From Benthortus sp964440495 (GTDB lineage Archaea; Thermoproteota; Nitrososphaeria_A; Caldarchaeales; Wolframiiraptoraceae): a stretch of 13,184 bases of DNA. Below are positions 6,543-13,184 of this stretch, piece after piece (the first letter of the stretch is position 1; each line of letters starts with the position of its first letter). The notes under the pieces were generated by a model. The model ran no database searches. It had not been told where the DNA came from and saw only the letters and a list, made by a program, of their open reading frames with translations. The stretch covers positions 1 to 13,184 of the forward strand of contig CAYTSD010000035.1 of NCBI GenBank assembly GCA_964440495.1, given 5' to 3'. Both the position numbers and the translations under genes were made by a program.

Positions 6543-7283
6543 ATGTCTGAGGTGATTTTGGAGGTTGAGGGGCTCTGGAAGAGCTATGATGGTGAGCTAG
6601 CTGTCGCTGGGCTTGGGCTTAGGGTGATGAGGGGGGAGGTTCATGGGCTTCTTGGCCCGAATGGGGCTGGGAAGACAACCACGGTCAAATGTATCGTGGG
6701 TCTCCTCAGGCCTGAGGCAGGCAGGATTAGGGTTGCGGGAATAGATGTCGGCGAGAGCGTCGAGTATAAGTCTCTCATAGGGTATCTTCCCGAGAGCCCG
6801 AGCCTGCCCGACTACCTAACCCCCCGAGAGTTTCTAACCTACGTGGCTAGAATTAGAGGTGTTGAGCCTCCAGAGAGGGTTGGTGAGCGGGTCAGAGAGT
6901 ATTTACAGCTCTTCGGGCTTTGGAGGTGGAGGGAAGAGCTGATAGCCGGGCTCTCTAAGGGGCTTAAGCAGAGGCTCGCCTTGGCAGCAGCCTTCGTACA
7001 CGGCCCTGAACTCGTGATTCTCGACGAACCCTTCCTAGGATTAGACCCAGCTGGCCAGAGGCTTGTTAAGACGCTTGTTAGGGAGGTTGCTGGGAGAGGT
7101 GGAGCAGCCTTGATAAGCACCCACATGCTTGACACCGCTGAAAGGTTCTGCGACACGGCCACGATAATCCATAAGGGTAGGAACATAGCCTCGGGGAGGA
7201 TTAAGGAGCTTAAGCGTATGGCAGGCCTGGGAGAAGACTCAGCCCTCGAGGAAGCCTTCCTCAAGCTGGTCGGCGAGACCTAA
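6543..7283 (+). CDS. ABC transporter ATP-binding protein
   Basis: The 246-residue nucleotide-binding domain has Walker A GPNGAGKT (38-45), a GYLPE segment in the Q-loop position (80-84, Glu replacing Gln, as is common in ABC-2/CcmA-type exporters), a signature LSKGLKQR (137-144), Walker B LVILDEP (157-163), a D-loop GLDPAG, and the switch His194 in ISTHM. It would energise the membrane protein encoded one base downstream. The operon diverges from the GTPase operon, with a near-leaderless ATG start. The substrate is unknown; layout and Q-loop suggest an exporter. It lies inside the pilus cluster, but nothing in its sequence links it to pilus function. Confidence 0.92.
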   Translation: MSEVILEVEGLWKSYDGELAVAGLGLRVMRGEVHGLLGPNGAGKTTTVKCIVGLLRPEAGRIRVAGIDVGESVEYKSLIGYLPESPSLPDYLTPREFLTYVARIRGVEPPERVGERVREYLQLFGLWRWREELIAGLSKGLKQRLALAAAFVHGPELVILDEPFLGLDPAGQRLVKTLVREVAGRGGAALISTHMLDTAERFCDTATIIHKGRNIASGRIKELKRMAGLGEDSALEEAFLKLVGET

Positions 7284-7284
7284 A

Positions 7285-8793
7285 ATGAGCAACCTGAAAA
7301 CAATACTAGCCCTGAAGCTGAAGCAGTACTACGGCCCCCTCAGGGTCTCGGCGTCAACCAAGGTTTCAGCCATCTTCCTTTACCTTATGTTGGCTGCCTC
7401 CACAGGAGGAGGGGCCCTGGCTTTCAGAATATTCTATGGGGCTGGTTCTCTGAGCGGATTTCTTCTGGGAGCGGTCTCCACAGGGTTCTCGACGCTTCTA
7501 GCGGTTGGCGTCTACATAGGTATGAAGGGTGGAGTAACGGCGCTCCAACCTGAGATAGACTTCATCCTCCCCGCAGCAATCAAGCCCTCAACCTACCTCC
7601 TAGCAGACCTACTCTTCCAATACATCTTCCTCAACGCAGCTCTCACACCAATCCTAGCATCCTTCACCGCCGTTATCCTCTATCCCTCACCTCTCTGGAG
7701 GCTGGGAATAGTTATGGCGGCCTACCAGGTTGTTCTCCTACTCTCATCCATGCTCGCCCACATACTCGGCGTACTGAAGACAAAGTTTAGGGATGCCGTC
7801 AAGCTTGTTGGGTGGAGCCTCTTCGCAGCCTTCCTCGCGCCAGCGGTCACCCTAATCCTTGGAACAAACCTCACTCTCCCCTATCCATCAACTCTGTTAG
7901 CTGAGCTTGCCCTCGGAAGCCTGTCCCCATGGGAGACTCTTCTTCTCACAGTCTATCTAATGGTTGTGGCTGTAGCTTACTTTAAGGTTCTGAGAATAAA
8001 CTTCTTCACGGAGGTGACGCCTCTCCTCACAACAGCGTTCATGGAGAGTCCGCCCTCGAGACACCATGTGAGAATAAAGATGCTCTCCTTAAAGGCAGGT
8101 AGAGAGCCTTTAACGGTCTTTATGCTGAAGCTTCATCTCCTGAGAGTTCTAAGGGATGGAAGCCTCTTCACGGCTCTCCTATTCCTCCTAATCTTCGCGG
8201 CAGCCAACCTAGGGTTTCCCTCCATGGCCCGTGGGGTCGCGAGGCCAGAGCTAGCGGCCTTGACATTAACGGTTCTCTACACACCTCTAATTCCGTCGCT
8301 TCTAGCGATTAACTGGGGTCTGTCTGAGCGTGGAAACCTGTGGCTCACGGCTACGTCGAGTAACGGGTTGAAGACCTACGTCAAGAGCCTCCTACCCGCA
8401 TACATCCTCGTGGCAACGGCTTTCTCTACACTGTTTTATGGAATGGCTTACGTATGGGTTGGTGGAACACCGTTCCTAACCATAGACATCCTCCTAGTCT
8501 TCTCGATGCCTATCTTCTCATCATGCATCGCGGTTCTGGCCTCACTCCTCCTCCCGAGACCTACGAATGCTCTCTCCTACTCAAGCCTCCTCTACACCTT
8601 GGTTCCCATGGGCGGAGCGGTTGCCCTAGCGTCTCCGATACTGGTCATAAGGATGTCTGAGCCGCTGGCAGCTGAGCCTCCTCTACCCGTAGTGGCTTCA
8701 CTAGTCCTCTACGTCGCCGCCGTAGCCGTAATACTCTCAAAGCTGGCCATAGCCTCGGCCACACGTCTCCCAGAGAGAATAGGCTCCGAATAG
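7285..8793 (+). CDS. ABC transporter permease, about 12 membrane segments
   Basis: The 502-residue protein has about 12 hydrophobic segments (roughly 27-50, 57-80, 112-133, 138-162, 174-195, 216-235, 294-310, 325-345, 370-392, 400-422, 436-455 and 467-490). A cytoplasmic loop with PEIDFILPAAIKPSTYLLADLL-like content (about 89-110) resembles the conserved loop of ABC-2-like exporter permeases. The centre (about 250-293) is a hydrophilic linker between two halves. Its ATG follows the ATPase stop after one base, so the two are surely co-translated and form one transporter, each copy probably pairing with one ATPase. The transported compound cannot be told from the sequence. No separate substrate-binding protein is present, which agrees with export. 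Confidence 0.8.
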   Translation: MSNLKTILALKLKQYYGPLRVSASTKVSAIFLYLMLAASTGGGALAFRIFYGAGSLSGFLLGAVSTGFSTLLAVGVYIGMKGGVTALQPEIDFILPAAIKPSTYLLADLLFQYIFLNAALTPILASFTAVILYPSPLWRLGIVMAAYQVVLLLSSMLAHILGVLKTKFRDAVKLVGWSLFAAFLAPAVTLILGTNLTLPYPSTLLAELALGSLSPWETLLLTVYLMVVAVAYFKVLRINFFTEVTPLLTTAFMESPPSRHHVRIKMLSLKAGREPLTVFMLKLHLLRVLRDGSLFTALLFLLIFAAANLGFPSMARGVARPELAALTLTVLYTPLIPSLLAINWGLSERGNLWLTATSSNGLKTYVKSLLPAYILVATAFSTLFYGMAYVWVGGTPFLTIDILLVFSMPIFSSCIAVLASLLLPRPTNALSYSSLLYTLVPMGGAVALASPILVIRMSEPLAAEPPLPVVASLVLYVAAVAVILSKLAIASATRLPERIGSE

Positions 8794-8803
8794 CCCGGGA
8801 GTC

Positions 8804-8818
8804 GAGAAATATTTTATC
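8804..8818 (+). promoter_or_regulatory. BRE/TATA promoter of the secretion ATPase gene
   Basis: GAGAAATATTTTATC combines a purine-rich BRE-like start with an AT-rich TATA core. Initiation about 26 bases on (near 8838) gives a leader of about 19 bases containing AGGGGAG, a moderate ribosome-binding site before ATG 8857. Confidence 0.5.
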
Positions 8819-8856
8819 AGCAACATATTAGGTAGTTTCTAGGGGAGTAAAGGGCG

Positions 8857-10674
8857 ATGGCGAAGAAAAAGAAGGGTGAGCCTGAGCTCCAGCATGGGAT
8901 AGAGGTAAAACCACTGCCCGAAAACTACAAGATACTGGAATCCTACCCCATAAGAATAGGGTTCGCGGAAGTAGTGATAGCGTCGCCTCCAGGACCAACC
9001 GTTGAGCCAACCTACTTCGTCAAAGAAGTCCAGCTCACACCCCGGGAAGCCCAAGCACTGGAAAGACTGAAAGAGATCCTGTCAAAGGAGCTTGAACCGC
9101 CGAAGCCGGGAGAGGAGGAGGATATGAAGAAGATAATCATCGAGACAGCCGACAAACTGCTGAGAAAATATGGACGTGGAATAGGTAGAGTAGCCCCAGA
9201 GTCGAGGGAGAAGCTATTCTACTATCTTGAGAGAGACATGCTGGGCTTCGGACCCCTCCACGTCATCATGGAGGACTACAGGATAGAGGACGTATCATGC
9301 GACGGCGTCAACGTCCCAGTATATGTCTGGCATAGAGATTATGAGAGCATGCCGACGAACATAGTCTTCACAGATAGAGAAGTCTTAGACGACTTCATAA
9401 TACAGCTTGCCCACAAGTCTGGGAAACATATCTCCTCAGCCTTCCCGATACTCGACGCGATGATTTATGGAAAGCATAGGTTGGCGGCAACCTTCAGGGA
9501 GGAGATCTCCCCTAAGGGAAGCACATTCACGATCAGGAAATTCAGGGAGAAGCCCTTCAGCATAACGGAGCTTCTCCAACTAAACGTAATGAGCACTGAG
9601 ATGGCTGCCTACTTCTGGCTTCTCCTAGAGAATAAGGCTAACATAATGATTGCGGGTGCGACTGGAAGCGGGAAGACAACCCTCCTCAACGCCCTCGCCT
9701 GCTTCATAAAGCCTAGAATGAAGATCATCACATGCGAGGAGACGGCTGAGCTCAACATACCTAGCGAGAATTGGGTTAGATTCGTGACGAGGGAGAGTTA
9801 TGGACTCGGAGGCTCGAAGGCTGGAGAGATAACATTATTCGACCTAGTCAAAACCAGTCTCAGGTATAGGCCGGACTACCTCATAGTGGGGGAGATTAGA
9901 GGCGAGGAGGCTTTCGTCCTGTTCCAGGCAATCGCGACAGGCCATGGAGGAATCTCCACCGTTCACGCAGAGAGCATCGACTCCGCTATCAAGAGACTTG
10001 TAAGCCCTCCGATGAACATCCCTCCAAGCCACATCCCGCTACTCGACGCCATGACCCTCATCGAGAGAGTATATCTGCCCAAACCGTTTAAGGGAAAGGT
10101 TTTCGGGAGGAGACTCCGATACATCTGGGAGGTAGCAGACTATGAGAGATACGTAACAATAGCTGAATGGGACCCGCTCAGCGACACCTTCAACACAGAC
10201 TTCTCCAAGAGCATAATCCTAGACAGAATAGCGTTAAGGTATGGAAAGAATAGGGATGAAATGATGGAGGAGCTCTGGAGGAGGAAAGCCGTACTCGAGT
10301 GGATGATAATGAAGAATGTAACCGAGCTCAAAGACGTCGCGAAGGTGATCTACGCCTACTACATAAACCCGGAGAAATTCGTCAAGGAGGCTGGAATCAG
10401 GGTTGTGGTCCCAGAGTTTGTGAAGGAGGCTGCTCCAGCGGCTTCGCTATCGGTTACGTCGAGACTTGGGGAGACCTCCAGCCAAGGAGTCAAAACAGCT
10501 GCAGACTACATAGTTGACGCACTTATGATGAATAATGGCTCCCTCCCCCTATGGCAGCTCTTCGTGAGAATACCTTTGGCTAAAGACATGGTGGTTAAAG
10601 CCCTGAATAAGCTTAAGGAGGAGGGGAGAATAGAGGTCTCAGGCGGGGTTGTGAGGCTTAAGGAACTCCTATAG
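8857..10674 (+). CDS. TadA/ArlI-like type II/IV secretion ATPase with C-terminal winged-helix-like tail
   Basis: The 605-residue pilus-assembly ATPase has a basic N-terminus, an N-terminal domain (about 110-250), Walker A GATGSGKT (267-274), an Asp box with CEETAEL (293-299), Walker B-like YLIVGEIRGEE (341-351) and a His box TGHGGISTVHAES (361-373). These are the marks of the hexameric GspE/TadA/ArlI family that powers pilin extraction and assembly at the platform protein. After the ATPase core comes a linker (about 515-545), then ADYIVDALMMNNGSLPLW...KALNKLKEEGRIEV (549-594). That looks like a winged helix and is beyond what the family needs. The ATG 8857 start has its own promoter. It is separated from the platform gene by the ABC operon, but it is the only such ATPase here, so they probably work together. 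Confidence 0.93.
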   Translation: MAKKKKGEPELQHGIEVKPLPENYKILESYPIRIGFAEVVIASPPGPTVEPTYFVKEVQLTPREAQALERLKEILSKELEPPKPGEEEDMKKIIIETADKLLRKYGRGIGRVAPESREKLFYYLERDMLGFGPLHVIMEDYRIEDVSCDGVNVPVYVWHRDYESMPTNIVFTDREVLDDFIIQLAHKSGKHISSAFPILDAMIYGKHRLAATFREEISPKGSTFTIRKFREKPFSITELLQLNVMSTEMAAYFWLLLENKANIMIAGATGSGKTTLLNALACFIKPRMKIITCEETAELNIPSENWVRFVTRESYGLGGSKAGEITLFDLVKTSLRYRPDYLIVGEIRGEEAFVLFQAIATGHGGISTVHAESIDSAIKRLVSPPMNIPPSHIPLLDAMTLIERVYLPKPFKGKVFGRRLRYIWEVADYERYVTIAEWDPLSDTFNTDFSKSIILDRIALRYGKNRDEMMEELWRRKAVLEWMIMKNVTELKDVAKVIYAYYINPEKFVKEAGIRVVVPEFVKEAAPAASLSVTSRLGETSSQGVKTAADYIVDALMMNNGSLPLWQLFVRIPLAKDMVVKALNKLKEEGRIEVSGGVVRLKELL

Positions 10675-10680
10675 AAAAAA

Positions 10681-10689
10681 GATTTAAGC
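10681..10689 (+). promoter_or_regulatory. Possible promoter of the thioredoxin-like gene
   Basis: An A-run (10675-10680) followed by GATTTAAGC resembles an archaeal BRE/TATA pair. Its centre is 29 bases before ATG 10714, giving a leader of about three bases. The gene could also be read through from the ATPase, whose stop is 39 bases upstream. Confidence 0.42.
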
Positions 10690-10713
10690 ACTCCCCTTAA
10701 CCTTAGAGAAGAG

Positions 10714-11310
10714 ATGGCTGGACAGATCTCCTTCTTTCTTGGGGAAGACGAGGTCTCAAAGAGGATAGTAAAGCTACTGGACAACCTTGTAAGAGAGTTG
10801 GGGAAGAACGTTAAGGTCTCCTCAACAAACTTCATAGGCTCAACCCTCACAAAGATGAAGATAGGGCTTAAGTCGAGCTTCGGGAAGTTGGAGACCCTTG
10901 AGATTGAGGCATACACCGTCTTGAATCAGTATCGAAGACTCTTCGAGTCCAGGTTCGGGGTGAGAGAGTTTCCAGCCGTGAGGTTCGGTGAACGCATCTA
11001 CTCTGGCCGAGAAGTGATGAACATAGCCTCCGACCTATACTCCCTCCTAACAAACAAGACCTACCTAACAGCCGAGCAAGTATTCTACTATCTCGCAGAC
11101 TACTCTAAGAGGCTTGAGGAAATCGAGGCACGTAAAGCCGCTATACAGGCTGCTGAAAAACTAAGCAACGCCAACGTGTATAGGGCGGCTTATAGAGACC
11201 GTATGGCCAAGTTGAATAAACTTCTAGAGGAGGGTAAAATCGACGACGAGACCTATAGGAAGCTTCGGAAAGTCTACGAGGAGCTTCTAAGCGGAAGATC
11301 AGGGCAATAG
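10714..11310 (+). CDS. Cysteine-free thioredoxin-like protein with SHOCT-like C-terminus
   Basis: I do not recognise a named family for this 198-residue soluble protein. Residues 1-113 have a thioredoxin-like order: strand ISFFLG, helix 11-30, strand KVSS, a region 60-84 with a helix, then FPAVRFGERIYSGREVM (86-102). The last segment matches the cis-Pro/strand/Gly turn of thioredoxin-fold proteins. The whole protein contains no cysteine, so disulfide chemistry is excluded. Residues 130-155 form a charged helix. Residues 164-193 (KLNKLLEEGKIDDETYRKLR core) resemble the SHOCT hairpin, usually an oligomerisation or interaction motif. It sits between the pilus ATPase and a roadblock gene in the same direction, so it is probably an adaptor of the same system. 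Fold assignments are inference. Confidence 0.6.
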   Translation: MAGQISFFLGEDEVSKRIVKLLDNLVRELGKNVKVSSTNFIGSTLTKMKIGLKSSFGKLETLEIEAYTVLNQYRRLFESRFGVREFPAVRFGERIYSGREVMNIASDLYSLLTNKTYLTAEQVFYYLADYSKRLEEIEARKAAIQAAEKLSNANVYRAAYRDRMAKLNKLLEEGKIDDETYRKLRKVYEELLSGRSGQ

Positions 11311-11364
11311 CATTACAGGTGCTACATAAGAAGAGTATGATTCGTCACCCCATCATGGAAAACG

Positions 11365-11372
11365 CATATATC
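11365..11372 (+). promoter_or_regulatory. Possible TATA box of the downstream roadblock gene
   Basis: CATATATC centred near 11368 would start transcription near 11394, leaving the GAGGAGG ribosome site on the leader. The nearer AT-rich stretch (11380-11390) would initiate past that site and is less suitable. Confidence 0.38.
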
Positions 11373-11396
11373 CCTCCCTGATAAATAAAACTAATT

Positions 11397-11403
11397 GAGG
11401 AGG
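11397..11403 (+). promoter_or_regulatory. Shine-Dalgarno defining a TTG start
   Basis: GAGGAGG lies 8 bases before TTG 11412. This supports TTG as the real start of the roadblock gene; no in-frame ATG exists near the expected N-terminus. Confidence 0.6.
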
Positions 11404-11411
11404 AGTCCAGA

Positions 11412-11777
11412 TTGTCTACACGCTTAGAAAGAATTCAAACCGTTTTAGGTGATTTATCTACAGGTAACCCGGACATCGTGGGAGCAGCTGTCATAAGCGA
11501 GGAGGGACTCATAATAGCCAGCGACCTCCCAGCTGGAATCGATGAGCAGAGAGTCTCAGCTGTTACAGCGGCGCTTGAAAGCATAGCTGAGAGGGCTGCG
11601 CAGCAAATAGCTCTGGGAAAGGTCAGCCGCCTCATGATATTTGCTGAGAATGGTGGAGCCCTGCTCTGCTCAGGTAAGAAAGCATCACTTGTCATACTCA
11701 TAAAACCTAACGCAAAACTTGGATTAATTCTAATGGATGCCAAAGAAGCTGTGGATAAGCTGAAAGACATATTGTAG
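11412..11777 (+). CDS. Roadblock/LC7 domain protein (canonical)
   Basis: The 121-residue single-domain protein is the clearest roadblock/LC7 member here. A leading helix (1-18) is followed by IVGAAVISEEGLIIASDLP (22-40), helix 44-67, strands LMIFAENGGALLC (74-86) and SLVILIKPNAKLGLIL (92-107), and a final helix (109-121). Such proteins dimerise and bind small GTPases; the likely partner is the GTPase at 4981-5517, the only one in the window. The start is TTG with a strong GAGGAGG site. It ends the plus-strand block, and its TAG abuts the regulator's stop in the palindrome TAGCTA. It differs from the roadblock at 5514-5876 enough that the two probably have distinct roles or form a heterodimer. 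Confidence 0.9.
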   Translation: MSTRLERIQTVLGDLSTGNPDIVGAAVISEEGLIIASDLPAGIDEQRVSAVTAALESIAERAAQQIALGKVSRLMIFAENGGALLCSGKKASLVILIKPNAKLGLILMDAKEAVDKLKDIL

Positions 11778-12491
11778 CTACCTTCTCAGGGCGAGGAGGC
11801 CTGCTATCAGAAGCGTTACTGAAATCCATGTGAGAGCAGCTATGGCTCCTAGGGTGGGCGCTGCGAAGACTTCATAGATTACAAGTATTGAGACTCCGAT
11901 GTGGAGGAACAGGAACCTTAGTAGCGCGGTTGACGGCTCATGGCTCTTCGTGAAGGCGGCTAGAACCCTTAGAGAGGTTGGCCCCATCCCGAATGTATTG
12001 GCCAGCTCCTTAAAGACACGTTCACCTGTCTCGCTAAATACCACGAGTTTCCGACCATCTGTCTCTTTTATTCTGACAAGCCCTGATAGAATCTTCAAGG
12101 ACTCCTCAATACTTAGCCCAGAAGCTTTTTCAAGAGATTCAGGGCTCATTCCACCTCGCAGGCTTGTTCCGAGGATGAGTAGGAGCTTTATCGCCTTGAG
12201 AGAGACACCTCCACTAGACGTTATCCTCCTAATTATCCTACACGCCTCTAATCCCTTCTCCGTTAGAAGGTAGACACCTGGCTCCTTTCTCTCAACAAGC
12301 CCTCTTCTCCTCAGCCTGACCATCAGGTCTAGAGCCTGCTTATACTGGAGACCTAAGGCGTCGCAGAGCTGTTTAACCCTTATCACGCCTCCTCTAGGGC
12401 ATGCGAACTCTAGGGTGCCGACCTGCATCTCGCTTGATACATCGATATACTGGGAGAGGCTTCTCAGAAGCTCGCTCAACCGTGCACTCAT
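11778..12491 (-). CDS. Membrane-anchored winged-helix transcriptional regulator (ArnR-like layout)
   Basis: The 237-residue protein has a winged-helix DNA-binding domain at about 33-88. It includes the recognition region KQLCDALGLQYKQALDLMVR and the wing GLVERKEPGVYLLTEKG. A second helical, winged-helix-like region lies at about 100-165 (LSIEESLKILSGLVRIKE...LVVFSETGE). Two membrane helices follow, at 192-210 and 214-234, ending in a short basic tail. This order (HTH first, two C-terminal membrane spans) matches the ArnR type of archaellum activator in Sulfolobus; orthology is not claimed. It presumably binds DNA while attached to the membrane, and the nearest regulated candidates are the pilus genes. 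The start is ATG 12491 with no clear Shine-Dalgarno. It converges on the roadblock gene with zero spacing. Confidence 0.75.
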   Translation of the reverse strand: MSARLSELLRSLSQYIDVSSEMQVGTLEFACPRGGVIRVKQLCDALGLQYKQALDLMVRLRRRGLVERKEPGVYLLTEKGLEACRIIRRITSSGGVSLKAIKLLLILGTSLRGGMSPESLEKASGLSIEESLKILSGLVRIKETDGRKLVVFSETGERVFKELANTFGMGPTSLRVLAAFTKSHEPSTALLRFLFLHIGVSILVIYEVFAAPTLGAIAALTWISVTLLIAGLLALRR

Positions 12492-12524
12492 AACTCATTA
12501 CATTTAGAATTTTTCACAGAACTT

Positions 12525-12539
12525 GTGATAAAGTTTCTC
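12525..12539 (-). promoter_or_regulatory. Possible promoter of the membrane-anchored regulator
   Basis: The minus strand reads GAGAAACTTTATCAC, a purine-rich BRE-like part followed by a TTTAT core. Initiation about 26 bases on gives a leader of about 12 bases. It would let the regulator be transcribed separately from the radical SAM gene 101 bases upstream. Confidence 0.3.
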
Positions 12540-12592
12540 TCAGCGGATTTGCTGGGGAGAGCGTGGGTAGGTTTCCCAGTAAGTTCATGGTA

Positions 12593-13184
12593 TTATTTCG
12601 CCGTGGGGTATAGCTCTATAGCCTTCTCCTCGGTCTCCTTTCTGACAAGCATTCCCCTGAGGCATCCTGGGTCTGCGGCCAGATAGTCTCCGAAGTAGGA
12701 GTAGGCTCTCGCCCTACATCCTCCGCAGATATATCGGTAGGGGCACTCACCGCAGGGAGGCTTAAGGAGATCCTTGTCTCTCAGCTCTCTCATCACCCTG
12801 CTCTCAAGCCATATCTTCTTGAAGGGCTCCTTCCTCAGGTCTCCTACGACTATTGGGAGGAAGACGCAGGGAGTGACCTTGCCGTCAGGCTGTATCGCCG
12901 CGTAGATTCTTCCAGCTCCACACCCGCCAATGAACTCCGCCAAGCTTCTAAGAGTTTGGCTTCTCGGAATAGTGAAGTGGGTTGGTAGAACATCTTCTCC
13001 CCGGCTCATTTGCCACGAAACCCTCGCGAGCTGAGGAGCCGTTGAAACGACTTGGATCCTTGATCTACGAGATTCTCGGTAAATCCATCTGAGGGCCTCC
13101 TCCTTCTCCTCTGGGGTTAGGTCGAGGGCAACGTTCTCCTTCCCCCTCCCAGTCGGTATGAAGTTGAAGAAGATCACCCTAGTT
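12593..13184 (-). CDS. Radical SAM/SPASM protein, NirJ/AhbC/AhbD-like, 5'-truncated by window edge
   Basis: The frame is open through the right edge, so only the C-terminal ~196 residues are present and the radical SAM CxxxCxxC cluster lies outside. An internal GTG at 13177 is not the real start. The visible part carries FIPTGRGKE near its beginning, VSTAPQLARV, then a SPASM domain. Counted from the GTG, the SPASM cysteines are at 86, 104, 142, 145, 151, 154 and 172, in the contexts GCGAG, VTPC, CGECPYRYICGGC and ADPGC. The spacing GxxxxC, then CxxCxxxxxCxxC, then C, fits auxiliary iron-sulfur clusters. PTGRG and CGGCRARAYSYFGDYLAADP are typical of the NirJ/Ahb group that acts on siroheme-derived tetrapyrroles for heme or heme d1. 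The exact reaction is not decidable here. It is probably unrelated to the pilus genes. Confidence 0.82.
   Translation of the reverse strand, partial: TRVIFFNFIPTGRGKENVALDLTPEEKEEALRWIYRESRRSRIQVVSTAPQLARVSWQMSRGEDVLPTHFTIPRSQTLRSLAEFIGGCGAGRIYAAIQPDGKVTPCVFLPIVVGDLRKEPFKKIWLESRVMRELRDKDLLKPPCGECPYRYICGGCRARAYSYFGDYLAADPGCLRGMLVRKETEEKAIELYPTAK

Noticed and set aside
6839..7264. Minus-strand frame within the ABC ATPase gene
   Set aside because: The plus strand encodes all ABC motifs; this is a shadow frame.
8857..10674. Calling the cluster an archaellum operon (arlI/arlJ)
   Set aside because: No ArlH, ArlF/G or ArlX-type genes are present, and the ATPase and platform are far apart. A type IV pilus or Tad-like system is the safer reading.
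10506..10916. Minus-strand frame of 136 codons spanning the ATPase end and the thioredoxin-like gene start
   Set aside because: It crosses two well-supported plus-strand genes and a promoter-like element, and its Ser-rich translation has no recognisable domain.
10714..11310. Calling the protein a thioredoxin or glutaredoxin enzyme
   Set aside because: It has no cysteine at all, so redox activity of that kind is not possible.
11311..11411. Small ORF or RNA gene in the gap before the TTG-started roadblock gene
   Set aside because: Only an eight-codon frame from ATG 11355 is visible, and no conserved RNA structure stands out. The gap is explained by promoter and leader.
11435..11770. Minus-strand frame inside the roadblock gene
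   Set aside because: The plus-strand frame is a canonical roadblock domain with a strong ribosome-binding site.
12552..12579. Inverted repeat CTGGG...CCCAG downstream of the radical SAM gene as a hairpin terminator
   Set aside because: The stem is only five pairs with an 18-base loop and no T-run, so it is likely chance.

Overview
The window looks archaeal. Starts are preceded by TATA-box (BRE/TATA) promoters, some giving leaderless or nearly leaderless transcripts and others leaders with a GGAGGTGA-type Shine-Dalgarno. Gene content agrees: pilin-like proteins with class III-type signals, a tandem-domain TadC/ArlJ-like platform, a TadA/ArlI-like ATPase, a membrane-anchored winged-helix regulator and a NirJ/AhbC-like radical SAM/SPASM protein. 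A TACK-type (Thermoproteota) lineage is a reasonable guess, but the sequence does not fix it.

Layout. (1) 1-2133: an AT-rich block with two divergent multi-membrane GT-C type glycosyltransferase-like genes, the left one running off the window. (2) 2171-3184: two divergently transcribed, mutually similar pilin-like proteins. (3) 3181-6475, minus strand: one tight operon reading from a membrane-anchored roadblock-like protein through a soluble roadblock/LC7 protein and a small Ras-like GTPase to the TadC-like platform. (4) 6543-8793, plus strand: an ABC ATPase and its 12-TM permease, sharing a 67-bp divergent promoter region with (3). (5) 8857-11777, plus strand: the secretion ATPase with a C-terminal winged-helix-like tail, a cysteine-free thioredoxin-like/SHOCT-like protein, and another roadblock/LC7 protein. 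(6) 11778-12491, minus: a winged-helix regulator with two C-terminal membrane helices. (7) 12593 to the right edge, minus: the C-terminal part of the radical SAM/SPASM protein, probably unrelated to the pilus cluster.

Reading them together: the core is an archaeal type IV pilus/Tad-like machine (pilins, platform, ATPase) packed with one small GTPase and three roadblock-fold proteins. That is the partner combination of bacterial MglA/MglB, which controls where type IV pili are active. One of the roadblock-like domains appears tethered to the membrane. The model I find most interesting is a GTPase switch that places or gates an archaeal pilus, with an ArnR-like membrane regulator nearby. No prepilin peptidase and no archaellum accessory genes are visible here, so the machine is incomplete in this window and archaellum identity is not supported. 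There is no stretch over 300 bases without a gene; the longest gap is the 159-bp pilin divergent region. I see no tRNA, rRNA, CRISPR or insertion sequence.
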